Positions 17,950-26,511 of a stretch of DNA of 64,000 nucleotides are shown here, piece by piece. The position numbers and the translations under genes are program-made. Source of the stretch: Poriferisphaera corsica (lineage in GTDB: Bacteria > Planctomycetota > Phycisphaerae > Phycisphaerales > Phycisphaeraceae); NCBI RefSeq assembly GCF_007747445.1, contig NZ_CP036425.1:3766175-3830174 (forward strand), given 5' to 3'. Below the pieces are notes generated by a model. It searched no databases. It saw only the letters and a list, made by a program, of their open reading frames with translations, and was not told the origin of the DNA. Numbering within the stretch: the stretch's first letter is position 1; the number at the start of each line of letters is the position of its first letter.

Positions 17950-20400
17950 CTACTTCAGCGGACTTTCGCTCAAGCCCGTTTCTACTTCAGTTAACAGCAC
18001 ACTTTCAACTGCCCCATCAACAGTATCCACAACCTGAATTGCTTCACCTTCCGAAGCGTCTTCAAGCGTATAGTCAAAAACTTCAACCAACTGCTCTTCA
18101 ACGTTCGAATTTGTCTCATCAGCAAGATACTCATCGTATCCATCAAAAATCGACATTTCATCTGCCTGTGTTACCGTTTGAGTTATTTCTGAAGCCTCAA
18201 CTTCCGCAACATCGCCCGGCTCCGAATATTCTTCAAAAATTGAGATTGGGGCAATTGCTTCGGCATCATTGGTTTCAACAGATACAGTCTGCTCAACGAC
18301 ATCACTCGTAACAACCGAAGCTTCGGCTGAATCCTCAACTCGTAATGAATCAAAGATCTCATCTACGGATGCTTCTTCTGATATTGAGGTATCCATTACG
18401 GACATTTCATCATTAACGACTGTGGCATCAACCATAGGTTCGGTAATGTTCTCAGTATTATCTTCCGCACGTAAAGCCTCAAAAATAGCATCGACTGAAG
18501 TATTCTCAGCAACGGCAGCAACCTCATCAGCCATCACCTTTTCATACGCAGCGACTACATCACCATTTACAGGTTGAGATTTACGAGAACTCTTTGCCGC
18601 ATTATTCGCTTCTTCTATATTCTGACTAATCTCTTCTTGCTGCTTCTCAACTTCAGCATTAATCATGGCATCAACAGCATTATCAAGAATACTATCTGAT
18701 TTATAGTAGAACTCTTGACCCGTCAACTCTTCCTTCATCCGCATCGCTTCGACGCTGCTTGGATCTATATACAAAGCTGCATCTACTGCCCACATCGCCT
18801 TATCACTTTCACCCCGTGCGAGCTGCTCACGCGCATCTCTAAGATAGGCATTAGTCATCTTTGCTTGACCAAACGGCAACAATCCATCACGCGATCCCAT
18901 GATAGCTTTCTGAGCACCATCAAGTGCGCTATCACCCATCGCAGCCAACTGCTTGTCCTTAATAACTGTTGGCCTAATCATAAAGATCACTTCGTCACGT
19001 TGAATCGTATCATCCTGACCCTTAAAAGCGGCACCAGCTATCGGGATATCACCCAATCCAGGAATCTGACGACGATCGATCTGATTGCTCTCTTTAAAGA
19101 AACCACCCAGCACAACCGTCTGGCCGCTCTTGACCATGACATTGGTCGTCATTTGATTCGTCGTCTCATTCGGGATGATCGTTCCATCCTCACTTGTTGT
19201 CGAACCTTCACTGATCTTCGGCATCAACTCCATACGCACAAAGCCATCATTCGATATGAACGGCCTAACATTCAGTGATGTACCAATCTCCAAGAACTCA
19301 ACCGTCTGCGTTGTACTGGTCTCAGTCTGTGTCGTTGACAGATAGCCAAGCTTCTCACCAACCAAAAGTTCCGCACGCTGTCTATTCAAAACCAACAATT
19401 GCGGCTTCGCCAAAACGGTCGTATCAGTCACCTGATCTAAAGCTCTTACAAATACCGAAAAATCACTACCAAAGAAACCCAACTTCGCACCACCAACACG
19501 ATTCGTCTGCCCAACCTGCGATGTAATCACCTGTCCACTATTGACTGGATTCGCAGTATCGCCTGCAATAATCTCATTGATCGCGTTGAGTGGATTTGTG
19601 AAGTCACTAATATTCACATCGGTAAAGATGGCGAAGTCAACGCCAAACTCATTGTTCTCGTCTAACTGTGCCTGCAGAATCCATGATTCAATCAACACCT
19701 GCGCTGGCCGAATATCCAGCTGTTCAATCAAAGCCAGAACATCTTCCATATTGTCTTCATAATCACGAACGACAATCGTTCCACTATTTGCATATGTATC
19801 CGAACCACCATCCGACAACGTTGCTTCAAAACCTGCAGCAACCTGTCCTACGCCCGTCACCGAACCAACGCCCGGCGTCAAGACCGGCGTAATAAACTGT
19901 GCAGCATCAATCGAATTCAAATAATTCAACCGAATAATTTTTGTCACCAACTGGCGATTCATCTCCTCCAGCTGACGCAGCTCATCCTTCGTATACACAT
20001 AGATAAAGTTACCTTTCTCACGGTAACCAAACCCATTACTATCAAGTATTGCATCCAACGCTTCATAAAAATCAACGCCATACAAATCCGCTGAAATTTC
20101 ACCCGACACATTGCGACTAACAATAATATTGCGTTGGCTTTGCGTACTCAGTTGCTGAAGTACCCGTGAAATATCCAATCGTTTCGTATGGATATCCACC
20201 TCACCAAAAGAACCGACCTTTACTGCATCATCATCAATCAATTCTTCATCGTAAAGATCAATGACCTCAGGCTCAACCATCTCATAATCGACAGCCTCTA
20301 CCTCGTTCTGCGCATTCGCCTTGTTTCCCGAACCGGTATAAACCGTACCTACAGAGCATAAAAAAATGCCTAGCCAGAAGCTGGTTGTCAGCTTACCCAT
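17950..20400 (-). CDS. type II/III secretion system secretin with long acidic tail
   Basis: An 816-residue secretin-family protein expected to form a gated outer-membrane ring. A signal peptide ends near residue 30 (KANAQ). An N-terminal STN/N0-like module (about 60-140: VDIHTKRLDISRVLQQLS) and an N1-like module (about 150-230) precede the secretin core (about 230-480), which has VLAKPQLLVLN, SGQTVVLGGFF and the family motif IPGLGDIPIAGAAF. A short TPR-like stretch (about 510-560) follows, then roughly 230 acidic residues with repeated IFxxL/Y motifs. ATG 20400 has AAGGAG seven bases upstream; the longer frame lacks this. It lies downstream of PilM-like and pseudopilin genes on the same strand. 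Confidence 0.92.
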   Translation of the reverse strand: MGKLTTSFWLGIFLCSVGTVYTGSGNKANAQNEVEAVDYEMVEPEVIDLYDEELIDDDAVKVGSFGEVDIHTKRLDISRVLQQLSTQSQRNIIVSRNVSGEISADLYGVDFYEALDAILDSNGFGYREKGNFIYVYTKDELRQLEEMNRQLVTKIIRLNYLNSIDAAQFITPVLTPGVGSVTGVGQVAAGFEATLSDGGSDTYANSGTIVVRDYEDNMEDVLALIEQLDIRPAQVLIESWILQAQLDENNEFGVDFAIFTDVNISDFTNPLNAINEIIAGDTANPVNSGQVITSQVGQTNRVGGAKLGFFGSDFSVFVRALDQVTDTTVLAKPQLLVLNRQRAELLVGEKLGYLSTTQTETSTTQTVEFLEIGTSLNVRPFISNDGFVRMELMPKISEGSTTSEDGTIIPNETTNQMTTNVMVKSGQTVVLGGFFKESNQIDRRQIPGLGDIPIAGAAFKGQDDTIQRDEVIFMIRPTVIKDKQLAAMGDSALDGAQKAIMGSRDGLLPFGQAKMTNAYLRDAREQLARGESDKAMWAVDAALYIDPSSVEAMRMKEELTGQEFYYKSDSILDNAVDAMINAEVEKQQEEISQNIEEANNAAKSSRKSQPVNGDVVAAYEKVMADEVAAVAENTSVDAIFEALRAEDNTENITEPMVDATVVNDEMSVMDTSISEEASVDEIFDSLRVEDSAEASVVTSDVVEQTVSVETNDAEAIAPISIFEEYSEPGDVAEVEASEITQTVTQADEMSIFDGYDEYLADETNSNVEEQLVEVFDYTLEDASEGEAIQVVDTVDGAVESVLLTEVETGLSESPLK

Positions 20401-20713
20401 GCTCGACTCCTTCTCTTGCCTCACCAGTGACCGTGGCTTTTGTTCGGGACCCAAGTCCTGCCGCAATCGGCTTCACCACTTCTCGATTTAACATTTCACG
20501 AAATTTCATACCCATGATCTTCTTCGTAAAATGTTACGTTTAATTCCTGATTTCAATCCGCAGCCATCTGCCGCGAAACTACTCAAAACAATTCGAGCAG
20601 TATTAAAACTTCAACACGAACATACATTACGTATCGTCCCCCTGTTTAACTAACTTTCCACACTTTCCTACCTTCACCACACTTCATATCCGTCTGTAAC
20701 ACCTATGTGCATA
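20401..20713. other. intergenic region upstream of the secretin gene
   Basis: About 310 bases between the small membrane protein gene and the secretin gene. It is AT-rich and holds the secretin ribosome-binding site (AAGGAG just after 20400 on the minus strand). It may contain an internal promoter. No gene or strong hairpin was seen. Confidence 0.35.
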
Positions 20714-20980
20714 TTAGAAATCATCACGGTTAGACCTATCATCATCATTCGTCACATCGACTTCCTCTTCGTCATCCACCCGAATGTCAATCTGCAATCT
20801 CTCTGACGGCTGTACCGCTTGTAACACCTTCTCTGGCTCAGCCGTAACTGACCTTGGCACATCCTTCAACAATAAGCGACCCCAAATCAATAAGCCCAAT
20901 GCGCAAACACTGCAAACAATCACACCCTTTTTCACATCCGTTCGCAGTAAAAACCAAACATGATTTAAAAATAATTTCAT
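20714..20980 (-). CDS. small single-pass membrane protein in the secretin operon
   Basis: An 88-residue protein with one transmembrane helix (about residues 19-36, VIVCSVCALGLLIWGRLLL), a short cytoplasmic N-terminus and an acidic periplasmic tail (DDEEEVDVTNDDD). The topology resembles a minimal GspC/PilP-type connector between the inner membrane and the secretin, but there is no sequence proof. AAGGAGGA lies eight bases before the ATG and overlaps the 3' end of the PilM-like gene, so the two genes are tightly linked. Confidence 0.7.
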   Translation of the reverse strand: MKLFLNHVWFLLRTDVKKGVIVCSVCALGLLIWGRLLLKDVPRSVTAEPEKVLQAVQPSERLQIDIRVDDEEEVDVTNDDDRSNRDDF

Positions 20981-20995
20981 AACACAATTCCTCCT

Positions 20996-21478
20996 TCAGG
21001 AAGCAAGCCGCATCTCACAACCTACATGCTCCACAACACCACACTCAATATTAAGAAGCTCACCCACCTCACTCGCCAGCCAATCACACCATGCCCCCGA
21101 GCCAATCACGCCAACCTCATCAAACACAAGCCCAGCATGTTCACTCAACCAAAATCGTAAACACAAATCCATTTCACGTATTAGACCTTCACTGATTTCG
21201 CGCTGACAACGATCCACACGCCGTGCCAATCGATCTTCCCCTATATACGACACGCCTAACCGCTGCCTCAGCATCGCCGCATCTTTCAAACAAACATGAA
21301 ATCGCGTCGCGAGTTGTTCATCAAAAGCCTTAATTCCAACACCAATCTCATGTCGAAATAGGACGTTACGATCAGCCTCAAAGATCAACTCACTATCATG
21401 TTCATTAACCACTAAAAGCACACGCCCATGACGAGCATATGCCTGCTTTATTTCCTGATGATTCACTTTGCCTCTCAC
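20996..21478 (-). CDS. PilM-like protein, short
   Basis: A 160-residue protein beginning with GTG and a strong GAGGAG site. The middle (LARRVDRCQREISEGLIREMDLCLRFWL, given here as residues about 82-109) and the C-terminus (GVIGSGAWCDWLASEVGELL) resemble the late helix and the final GG(A/G)xxLPGL region of PilM/GspL actin-like proteins. It is about half the usual PilM length and lacks the N-terminal ATP-binding half. PilM normally tethers PilN/PilO on the cytoplasmic side of type IV pilus machines. Position between pseudopilin and secretin genes supports this assignment. It could instead be a remnant. Confidence 0.5.
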   Translation of the reverse strand: MRGKVNHQEIKQAYARHGRVLLVVNEHDSELIFEADRNVLFRHEIGVGIKAFDEQLATRFHVCLKDAAMLRQRLGVSYIGEDRLARRVDRCQREISEGLIREMDLCLRFWLSEHAGLVFDEVGVIGSGAWCDWLASEVGELLNIECGVVEHVGCEMRLAS

Positions 21479-21529
21479 AACGAACTCCTCATAACACTTA
21501 TCATCCTGGATCCTCCCCCATCAAAACTA

Positions 21530-22051
21530 TTACATTCGTTTAATCGCCACCTTCCCCGTGAACGCCGCCACACTCACCTCATACCGATCGTCATTAAATT
21601 TCAACTCGATCACGCCACCTTCATTAGGCGCACCCAATTCATCAAATGTTATAAATGATTCGCCTCCGAAATCGGCGCGCACAATATCAACACCAGAAAA
21701 CCGTTGATCATCCCGAAAGCTAACCTCATAGTTATCTGAGCCACCACCCCGCCATCGCGCCGTCAACTTCGTATTCGTCTCGTCCTCAAGTTGGTAATGT
21801 TCTTTACCCGCATTAAATCGCACCGTACGCGGCTTCTGCTTTGCCACCGCATCATTCTGCGCAATAAGCAAATCCGAAATCACCATACGCGCCGCCGCCT
21901 GAACACCCAACTTCCCAACCGACAACATAGATGGCACAACAATCCCCGCCGCAATACCAAGTATCGTGACGACAATCAACACCTCGACCAGCGTATACCC
22001 GGGCCTAAACCCAGCAAACACGCCTCGATATTGCCTATTCATCCGCTGCAT
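21530..22051 (-). CDS. type II secretion minor pseudopilin (GspH-like)
   Basis: A 173-residue prepilin. The class III signal is FRPGYTLVEVLIVVTILGIA: cleavage is expected after the Gly, with N-methylation of the new N-terminal residue (a Tyr rather than the usual Phe), and Glu+5 is conserved (TLVE). The C-terminal half is a beta-rich globular domain of the GspH/FimT type. A long 18-residue leader precedes the cleavage site. It lies between the pseudopilin GspG gene and the PilM-like gene on the same strand. No prepilin peptidase gene is in the window. Confidence 0.85.
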   Translation of the reverse strand: MQRMNRQYRGVFAGFRPGYTLVEVLIVVTILGIAAGIVVPSMLSVGKLGVQAAARMVISDLLIAQNDAVAKQKPRTVRFNAGKEHYQLEDETNTKLTARWRGGGSDNYEVSFRDDQRFSGVDIVRADFGGESFITFDELGAPNEGGVIELKFNDDRYEVSVAAFTGKVAIKRM

Positions 22052-22070
22052 ACCAAGCTCTCAATGTTTC

Positions 22071-22352
22071 TTATTGTTTCTTCTTGAATTCGGGATTACG
22101 CAACTCAACAACAACCTTGCCACTCTGTAGCAAACCCGTAATCCCAGCAGCCTTGCTATTCAGTATCTTGAGTTCATCAATAATCATCTTTCGTTGTGCT
22201 CCGGAGTTCGCAATCCCCTGCGCCTCCGCTTTACTCGCCAAACTCATCACCTCACCCCCGGGCGTGCTTTGCCACATCGCCCATAAATTCAGCGTCAACA
22301 ACACTGCGATCACCGTCAACACACCATTCAAATATCTCAACGATCTTGTCAT
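22071..22352 (-). CDS. small membrane-anchored protein in the pseudopilin operon
   Basis: A 93-residue protein with one N-terminal transmembrane helix (about residues 8-26: LNGVLTVIAVLLTLNLW) and a helical soluble part (GAQRKMIIDELKILNSKAAGITGLL). ATG 22352 is chosen because AAGGAG lies six bases before it; that site falls inside a longer frame starting with TTG. It sits between gspG and the GspH-like gene. It could be an accessory assembly factor, but no family was recognised. Confidence 0.65.
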   Translation of the reverse strand: MTRSLRYLNGVLTVIAVLLTLNLWAMWQSTPGGEVMSLASKAEAQGIANSGAQRKMIIDELKILNSKAAGITGLLQSGKVVVELRNPEFKKKQ

Positions 22353-22578
22353 ATCAATCTCCTTCAAGTCAGCTCACGCAACTTGCCTTACGAATTTCAT
22401 CGTCCATTCGCCAAAGTAACTCATCCCCATTCGCCCGCCCTCGAGCCTTCACACCAAACCTAAACCCCATAACCACACCAATCCCCACCACCCTCATAAT
22501 CCCCCACCACCTATTCCCCACACATCCTTCCCATCACCCGCCGCATCCCCACCCCCGATAACCTTTTTACTCCTCCCT

Positions 22579-22609
22579 AAAAAAACTGCCTCGGCTTCCA
22601 CCGAGACAG
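22579..22609 (-). terminator. terminator after the GspG-like pseudopilin gene
   Basis: A nine-base-pair stem (CTGTCTCGG with CCGAGGCAG, one wobble pair) is followed by seven T on the minus strand. Leaky termination here would make the pseudopilin far more abundant than the downstream operon products, a common arrangement for major pilins. That consequence is inference. Confidence 0.85.
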
Positions 22610-22636
22610 CTTTCTTTGTTCATTCATTTACGCAAT

Positions 22637-23110
22637 TTAGTCATCACTTGAAGGTGCACTTTCACCATCAACATCGCTCCAAGGAATACCATAGTCTGCA
22701 TAGTTCGTTAACGCTTTACCGGTCAGCTTCAAGCGAATCTCACCTGATGTACTGTCATACGCCCAGTCAGTACCAACAGCGCTATTACGTGTAAACGGAT
22801 TCGTCGGTGCTTTCTGCAAGTACGGGCCAAACTTACCGCTCGAATCAACTGTACCTGCAGCATCCGTCTTCTTCGTCATCGCATCCCAGCTACCAGAAAG
22901 ATCCGGATACTCACCATTGTGTTCAATCTGATACAGTTCAAGCTGACTGCGGATCGATTGAAGTGTCGAGATTGAGCTCGAAGCCTTCGCGTTTTCACTC
23001 GCACTTGAGAACTGCGGAATAACAATCGCCGCCAAAATACCAAGAATCACGACCACGATCAGAATTTCAACCAGTGTAAAACCTTTTTTAACCATCTTTC
23101 GTGCCGACAT
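22637..23110 (-). CDS. gspG: type II secretion major pseudopilin GspG
   Basis: A 157-residue major pseudopilin. The class III leader MSARKMVKKG is followed by FTLVEILIVVVILGILAAI, with cleavage after the Gly and the conserved Glu+5. The hallmark GspG features follow: the helix with IRSQLELYQIEHNGEYPD, the PTNPFTR segment, and an Asp-rich C-terminus (PWSDVDGESAPSSDD) that could hold the calcium site typical of GspG. AGGAGA lies seven bases before the ATG. It heads the pseudopilin-secretin operon and ends in its own terminator. Confidence 0.93.
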   Translation of the reverse strand: MSARKMVKKGFTLVEILIVVVILGILAAIVIPQFSSASENAKASSSISTLQSIRSQLELYQIEHNGEYPDLSGSWDAMTKKTDAAGTVDSSGKFGPYLQKAPTNPFTRNSAVGTDWAYDSTSGEIRLKLTGKALTNYADYGIPWSDVDGESAPSSDD

Positions 23111-23598
23111 AGTTCACTCTCCTGATGTTTCCACCAATGCTCTTGTTAACTCGTTCCGAACAGGCAACATGCCCGTCACACACTTCGGCCTGCTCCGCTT
23201 ACTCCCCTCCATCCTTTGGAGAGCCAGCTTACACAAACCCGCTTTTTCAATTTTCGTCTACCTGCTTGTCCTACTTAAGCAGCCTTTTCGTTTGTTATCA
23301 GCCGCAAACTTTCACTCGCTTAACGCTGACAACAACTCCACTAACCAATACGCCTATCAGCAAAGCAAGCGCTTCGTCTCATTTATCTGTGTCACCTAAC
23401 CACACACACTTACCCACCCCATATAACTACTACAGCCCGCACATCTAACCGCTGATTACCCCAACTTCACCCCTATAATCCGCACAAGTTAACATCAACA
23501 ACCATCAATAAAATCGGCCATCATCCACTAATCCACTGAATATCCCCCTCTCTTTCTGCTTATCACCCGTTAATATCAATCCATCCATAGCGCGCATT
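23111..23598. other. intergenic region upstream of gspG
   Basis: Nearly 490 bases between the gspG start and the Nudix gene terminator. It should hold the promoter for the pseudopilin-secretin operon, reading leftward. The sequence is C- and T-rich on the plus strand, and short frames there look like chance frames. No conserved hairpin or gene was found. Confidence 0.4.
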
Positions 23599-23626
23599 AA
23601 AAAAGCGTGTTTTTTTCAAACACGCT
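23599..23626 (-). terminator. terminator after the Nudix gene
   Basis: AGCGTGTTT pairs with AAACACGCT, followed on the minus strand by a T run. It directly follows the Nudix stop codon. Confidence 0.88.
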
Positions 23627-23643
23627 CAAATGATTGACTTAAA

Positions 23644-24096
23644 TCATTTGCCATCCAGATACGATTTCACCCGCTCAAAAAGCTCCCGTCCCTCTTTGAA
23701 GGTCATCCGCTCCATCACCCAGTCCGCATCTCCCCATTTCGCATCCAGCAACTCCGCTTCCTGAATCACAACCTCACCCCCCTGACTCGACACATGCTTT
23801 TCATGCACCTCACCCACATAATAACTCACCTTTTTGCGAATCAAATTCCCCTTCTTCGAGATATACTCATAGTACTCTTCAAACACCCGCCCCTCATTTA
23901 ATGCCACATCCGTAATCCCCGTTTCCTCAGCCAATTCGCGCCTAGCCGTTTCCAACATGCTTTCTCCCGCATCCGCATGCCCCTTCGGAAACCCCCAATG
24001 CCCTTTCTGGTGTTTCACCAGCAAAAACTCTCGCCGCCCTTCACCGTCCTCAAAGATCGGCACAACCCCAAATGACGCATCCATCTTCACTTCCAT
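23644..24096 (-). CDS. Nudix hydrolase (dinucleoside tetraphosphatase-like)
   Basis: A 150-residue Nudix enzyme with a complete Nudix box, G-x5-E-x7-REL-x2-EE-x-GI, at about residues 39-61 (GHADAGES...RRELAEETGI). WGFPKGHAD before the box and the overall size match bis(5'-nucleosyl)-tetraphosphatases (Ap4A hydrolases), which clear stress-related dinucleotides. ATG 24096 is preferred because GGGAG lies about eight bases upstream; the GTG at 24105 is too close to that site. It is monocistronic with its own terminator. Confidence 0.88.
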   Translation of the reverse strand: MEVKMDASFGVVPIFEDGEGRREFLLVKHQKGHWGFPKGHADAGESMLETARRELAEETGITDVALNEGRVFEEYYEYISKKGNLIRKKVSYYVGEVHEKHVSSQGGEVVIQEAELLDAKWGDADWVMERMTFKEGRELFERVKSYLDGK

Positions 24097-24231
24097 ATCA
24101 CACACTCCCTATCTAACCAAAAGTTAGCCTCACCTTTTAAAACAACACAAACAGCAACAACTAATCTCAAGCAAAATCAAACGTAAAGATCGCGGTTCAG
24201 TACCTGCGATGCTTAAAGAATCGCACTAAAA

Positions 24232-26049
24232 TTACTCGCCCGTATCTAAGACAGCCATAAACGCTTCTTGCGGAATATCAACCGTACCCACACGCTTCAT
24301 GCGTTCTTTACCCTTCTTCTGCTTTTCAAGCAGCTTACGCTTACGTGTCACATCACCACCATAACATTTAGCAGTAACATTCTTACCCACACTCTTAATC
24401 GTCTCGCGAGCAATAATCTTCCCACCAATCGCTGCCTGCAACGGGATCTCAAACAAGTGACGATCAATCTCCTGTTTAAGCCGCTTCAGCAAAACGCGCC
24501 CACGGTACTCCGCCTTATCCCTGTGAACAATCACACTCAGCGCATCCACCCGCGTACCATTCACCAAGATATCCATCTTCACAAGGTTATCCCGCCTAAA
24601 CCCATTGAGCTGATAGTCCATCGTCCCATACCCACTCGTGATCGACTTTAGCTTGTCATAGAAATCATAAATTGTCTCAGCCAGAGGCAACTCATAATCC
24701 AAAATTTGCCGCGTTTCCGACAAATACTGCTGCTTCTTATATTCACCGCGTCGCTGATCACACAGCTTCATCAAATCGCCTATCGACTTGTTAGGCGTAA
24801 TGATCTCCGCCGTAATCATCGGCTCCCGTATCTCTTTAATCAGCGACGGATCAGGCAAATCAGCTGGGTTCGTAATCTCAAACACCACTCCATCTCGCTG
24901 CTCGATCTCATACGTCACCGTCGGCGCCGTCTGTACCAGACTCACATTCCCCTCACGTTCCAGCCGCTCCTGAATAATATCCATGTGCAGCATCCCCAAG
25001 AATCCACAACGGAAACCCGACCCCAGCGCCTCACTCGTCGTGGGCTGATACGTAAAGCTCGCATCATTAATATGCAGCTTCGTCACCGCCTCACGCAAGT
25101 CATCAAACTGCGTTTCACCACTCGGGTAAAAATCGCAGAACACCATCGGGTGCGGCTCTTGATAGCCCGGCAACGCGCACTCCGCCGGATCATTATCCAA
25201 CGTAATCGTGTCACCAATATTCACGTCCGCCAGCGTCTTAATACTCGCAACCATATACCCCACTTCCCCCGCCTCCATCGGCTCTTTCTGCCGTGTCATC
25301 TTAGGCTTAAACTTGCCCAACTCACCCACAGCAAATCCTCGCTTCGTCCCCATCATCCGAATCTTATCACCAACCTTCAGCTTCCCACCAAACAACCTGA
25401 AGTACACCACAACCCCACGATAATCATCGTACTTCGCATCAAAGATCAGCGCCCTCGTCTTCTGGTCATCACTCTCAGGCGCCTCATCCCCCGCCTTCCG
25501 CGGGGCCGGGTCCGGCAACTTCGCACAAATTGCATCTAACAATTCCTGAATCCCCGCACCCGTCTTCGCACTCGTAAAAATGCATTCCTCTGCCGGCAAC
25601 CCAAGCACCTGCTCTGTCTCCAAAGCAATCTCCTCAGGCCGCGCACCCGGCAAGTCAATCTTATTAATCACCGGAATCATCTCGAGATCCGACTCAATCG
25701 CCAGATACGCATTCGCCACCGTCTGCGCCTCAACCCCTTGCGCACTATCCACCACCAAGATCGCGCCCTCGCACGCCTGCAGCGCCCGACTCACCTCATA
25801 GTGAAAGTCCACATGTCCCGGCGTATCAATGAAATTCAGCATGTAATCCTCACCCGCATAGTGATGAATCACACTCACCGAACTCGCCTTGATCGTGATC
25901 CCACGCTCCCGCTCCAGATCCATGCTGTCCAGTGTCTGCTCACGCTCTTCGCGCTTCGTCACCGCCCCCGTACTCGCCAGCAACCTGTCAGCCAGCGTAC
26001 TCTTACCGTGGTCAATATGCGCAATGATGCAGAAGTTCCGTATCTTCAT
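24232..26049 (-). CDS. lepA: elongation factor 4 (LepA)
   Basis: A 605-residue translational GTPase of standard LepA length. G1 is AHIDHGKST, G2 lies around RGITIKAS, G3 is DTPGHVDF and G4 is NKIDLPGA. The LepA-specific C-terminus (FKGLGY-type replacement, with YGTMDYQLNGFRRDNLVKMDILVNG and QKKGKERMKRVG) is intact. LepA binds stalled or aberrantly translocated ribosomes and promotes back-translocation or 30S maturation. The gene is isolated, with about 135 bases before the Nudix gene. No clear Shine-Dalgarno site precedes the ATG. Confidence 0.97.
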   Translation of the reverse strand: MKIRNFCIIAHIDHGKSTLADRLLASTGAVTKREEREQTLDSMDLERERGITIKASSVSVIHHYAGEDYMLNFIDTPGHVDFHYEVSRALQACEGAILVVDSAQGVEAQTVANAYLAIESDLEMIPVINKIDLPGARPEEIALETEQVLGLPAEECIFTSAKTGAGIQELLDAICAKLPDPAPRKAGDEAPESDDQKTRALIFDAKYDDYRGVVVYFRLFGGKLKVGDKIRMMGTKRGFAVGELGKFKPKMTRQKEPMEAGEVGYMVASIKTLADVNIGDTITLDNDPAECALPGYQEPHPMVFCDFYPSGETQFDDLREAVTKLHINDASFTYQPTTSEALGSGFRCGFLGMLHMDIIQERLEREGNVSLVQTAPTVTYEIEQRDGVVFEITNPADLPDPSLIKEIREPMITAEIITPNKSIGDLMKLCDQRRGEYKKQQYLSETRQILDYELPLAETIYDFYDKLKSITSGYGTMDYQLNGFRRDNLVKMDILVNGTRVDALSVIVHRDKAEYRGRVLLKRLKQEIDRHLFEIPLQAAIGGKIIARETIKSVGKNVTAKCYGGDVTRKRKLLEKQKKGKERMKRVGTVDIPQEAFMAVLDTGE

Positions 26050-26303
26050 GGACTTATAGCAACCTTATCAAATCTTGTTCAACATCTCCCCCCACTTACT
26101 TCGACACGACACCTCCACCCTCTATATAGACACACTATTGTAGCATCACTCGCCCCCGCCTCCCAACCATCAACCATCCCCCCGTCCCCCCACATCCCCT
26201 CCCCATCTTCCCCGATCACCGCCCATCTGCCTTTTTCGCCCCATAACCTCACCCTCCTCCCCATTTCCAACCAGCCTCTCTCTGCTCACCCGATCCCAAT
26301 AAC

Positions 26304-26459
26304 ATGATGCTCCTCCTCTACATCCTCACCCTCCTCACCTTCTTCCTCGCATGCCGTGGCCACTACCGCTCCACCATCATCCTCTTCTTCATCTCACTCC
26401 TCTACGCATCACTCATCTTCGCCTATCACGCTTCCTCTCCCCTCGACATCCAACTCTAA
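26304..26459 (+). CDS. possible micro-membrane protein upstream of dsbB-like gene
   Basis: A 51-residue frame encodes two hydrophobic helices (MMLLLYILTLLTFFLA and TIILFFISLLYASLIFA) separated by a short basic loop (CRGHYRST). It ends 52 bases before the DsbB-like start in the same direction. The surrounding DNA is extremely C/T-rich, which by itself gives hydrophobic frames, and no ribosome-binding site is visible. The two-helix-plus-basic-loop pattern is the only support. Confidence 0.35.
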   Translation: MMLLLYILTLLTFFLACRGHYRSTIILFFISLLYASLIFAYHASSPLDIQL

Positions 26460-26511
26460 CCCCCCCCATCCCCCCAATTTCATCCAATACCACATTGATA
26501 AAACCCCCCAC

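Noticed and set aside
22637-23110. Treating the locus as a complete type II secretion or type IV pilus system
   Set aside because: No ATPase, platform or peptidase gene is present in the window, so only a partial set is claimed.
24706-25539. 277-aa plus-strand frame inside lepA
   Set aside because: Antisense frame over a highly conserved gene, composed of Arg/His/Leu-rich low-complexity sequence.
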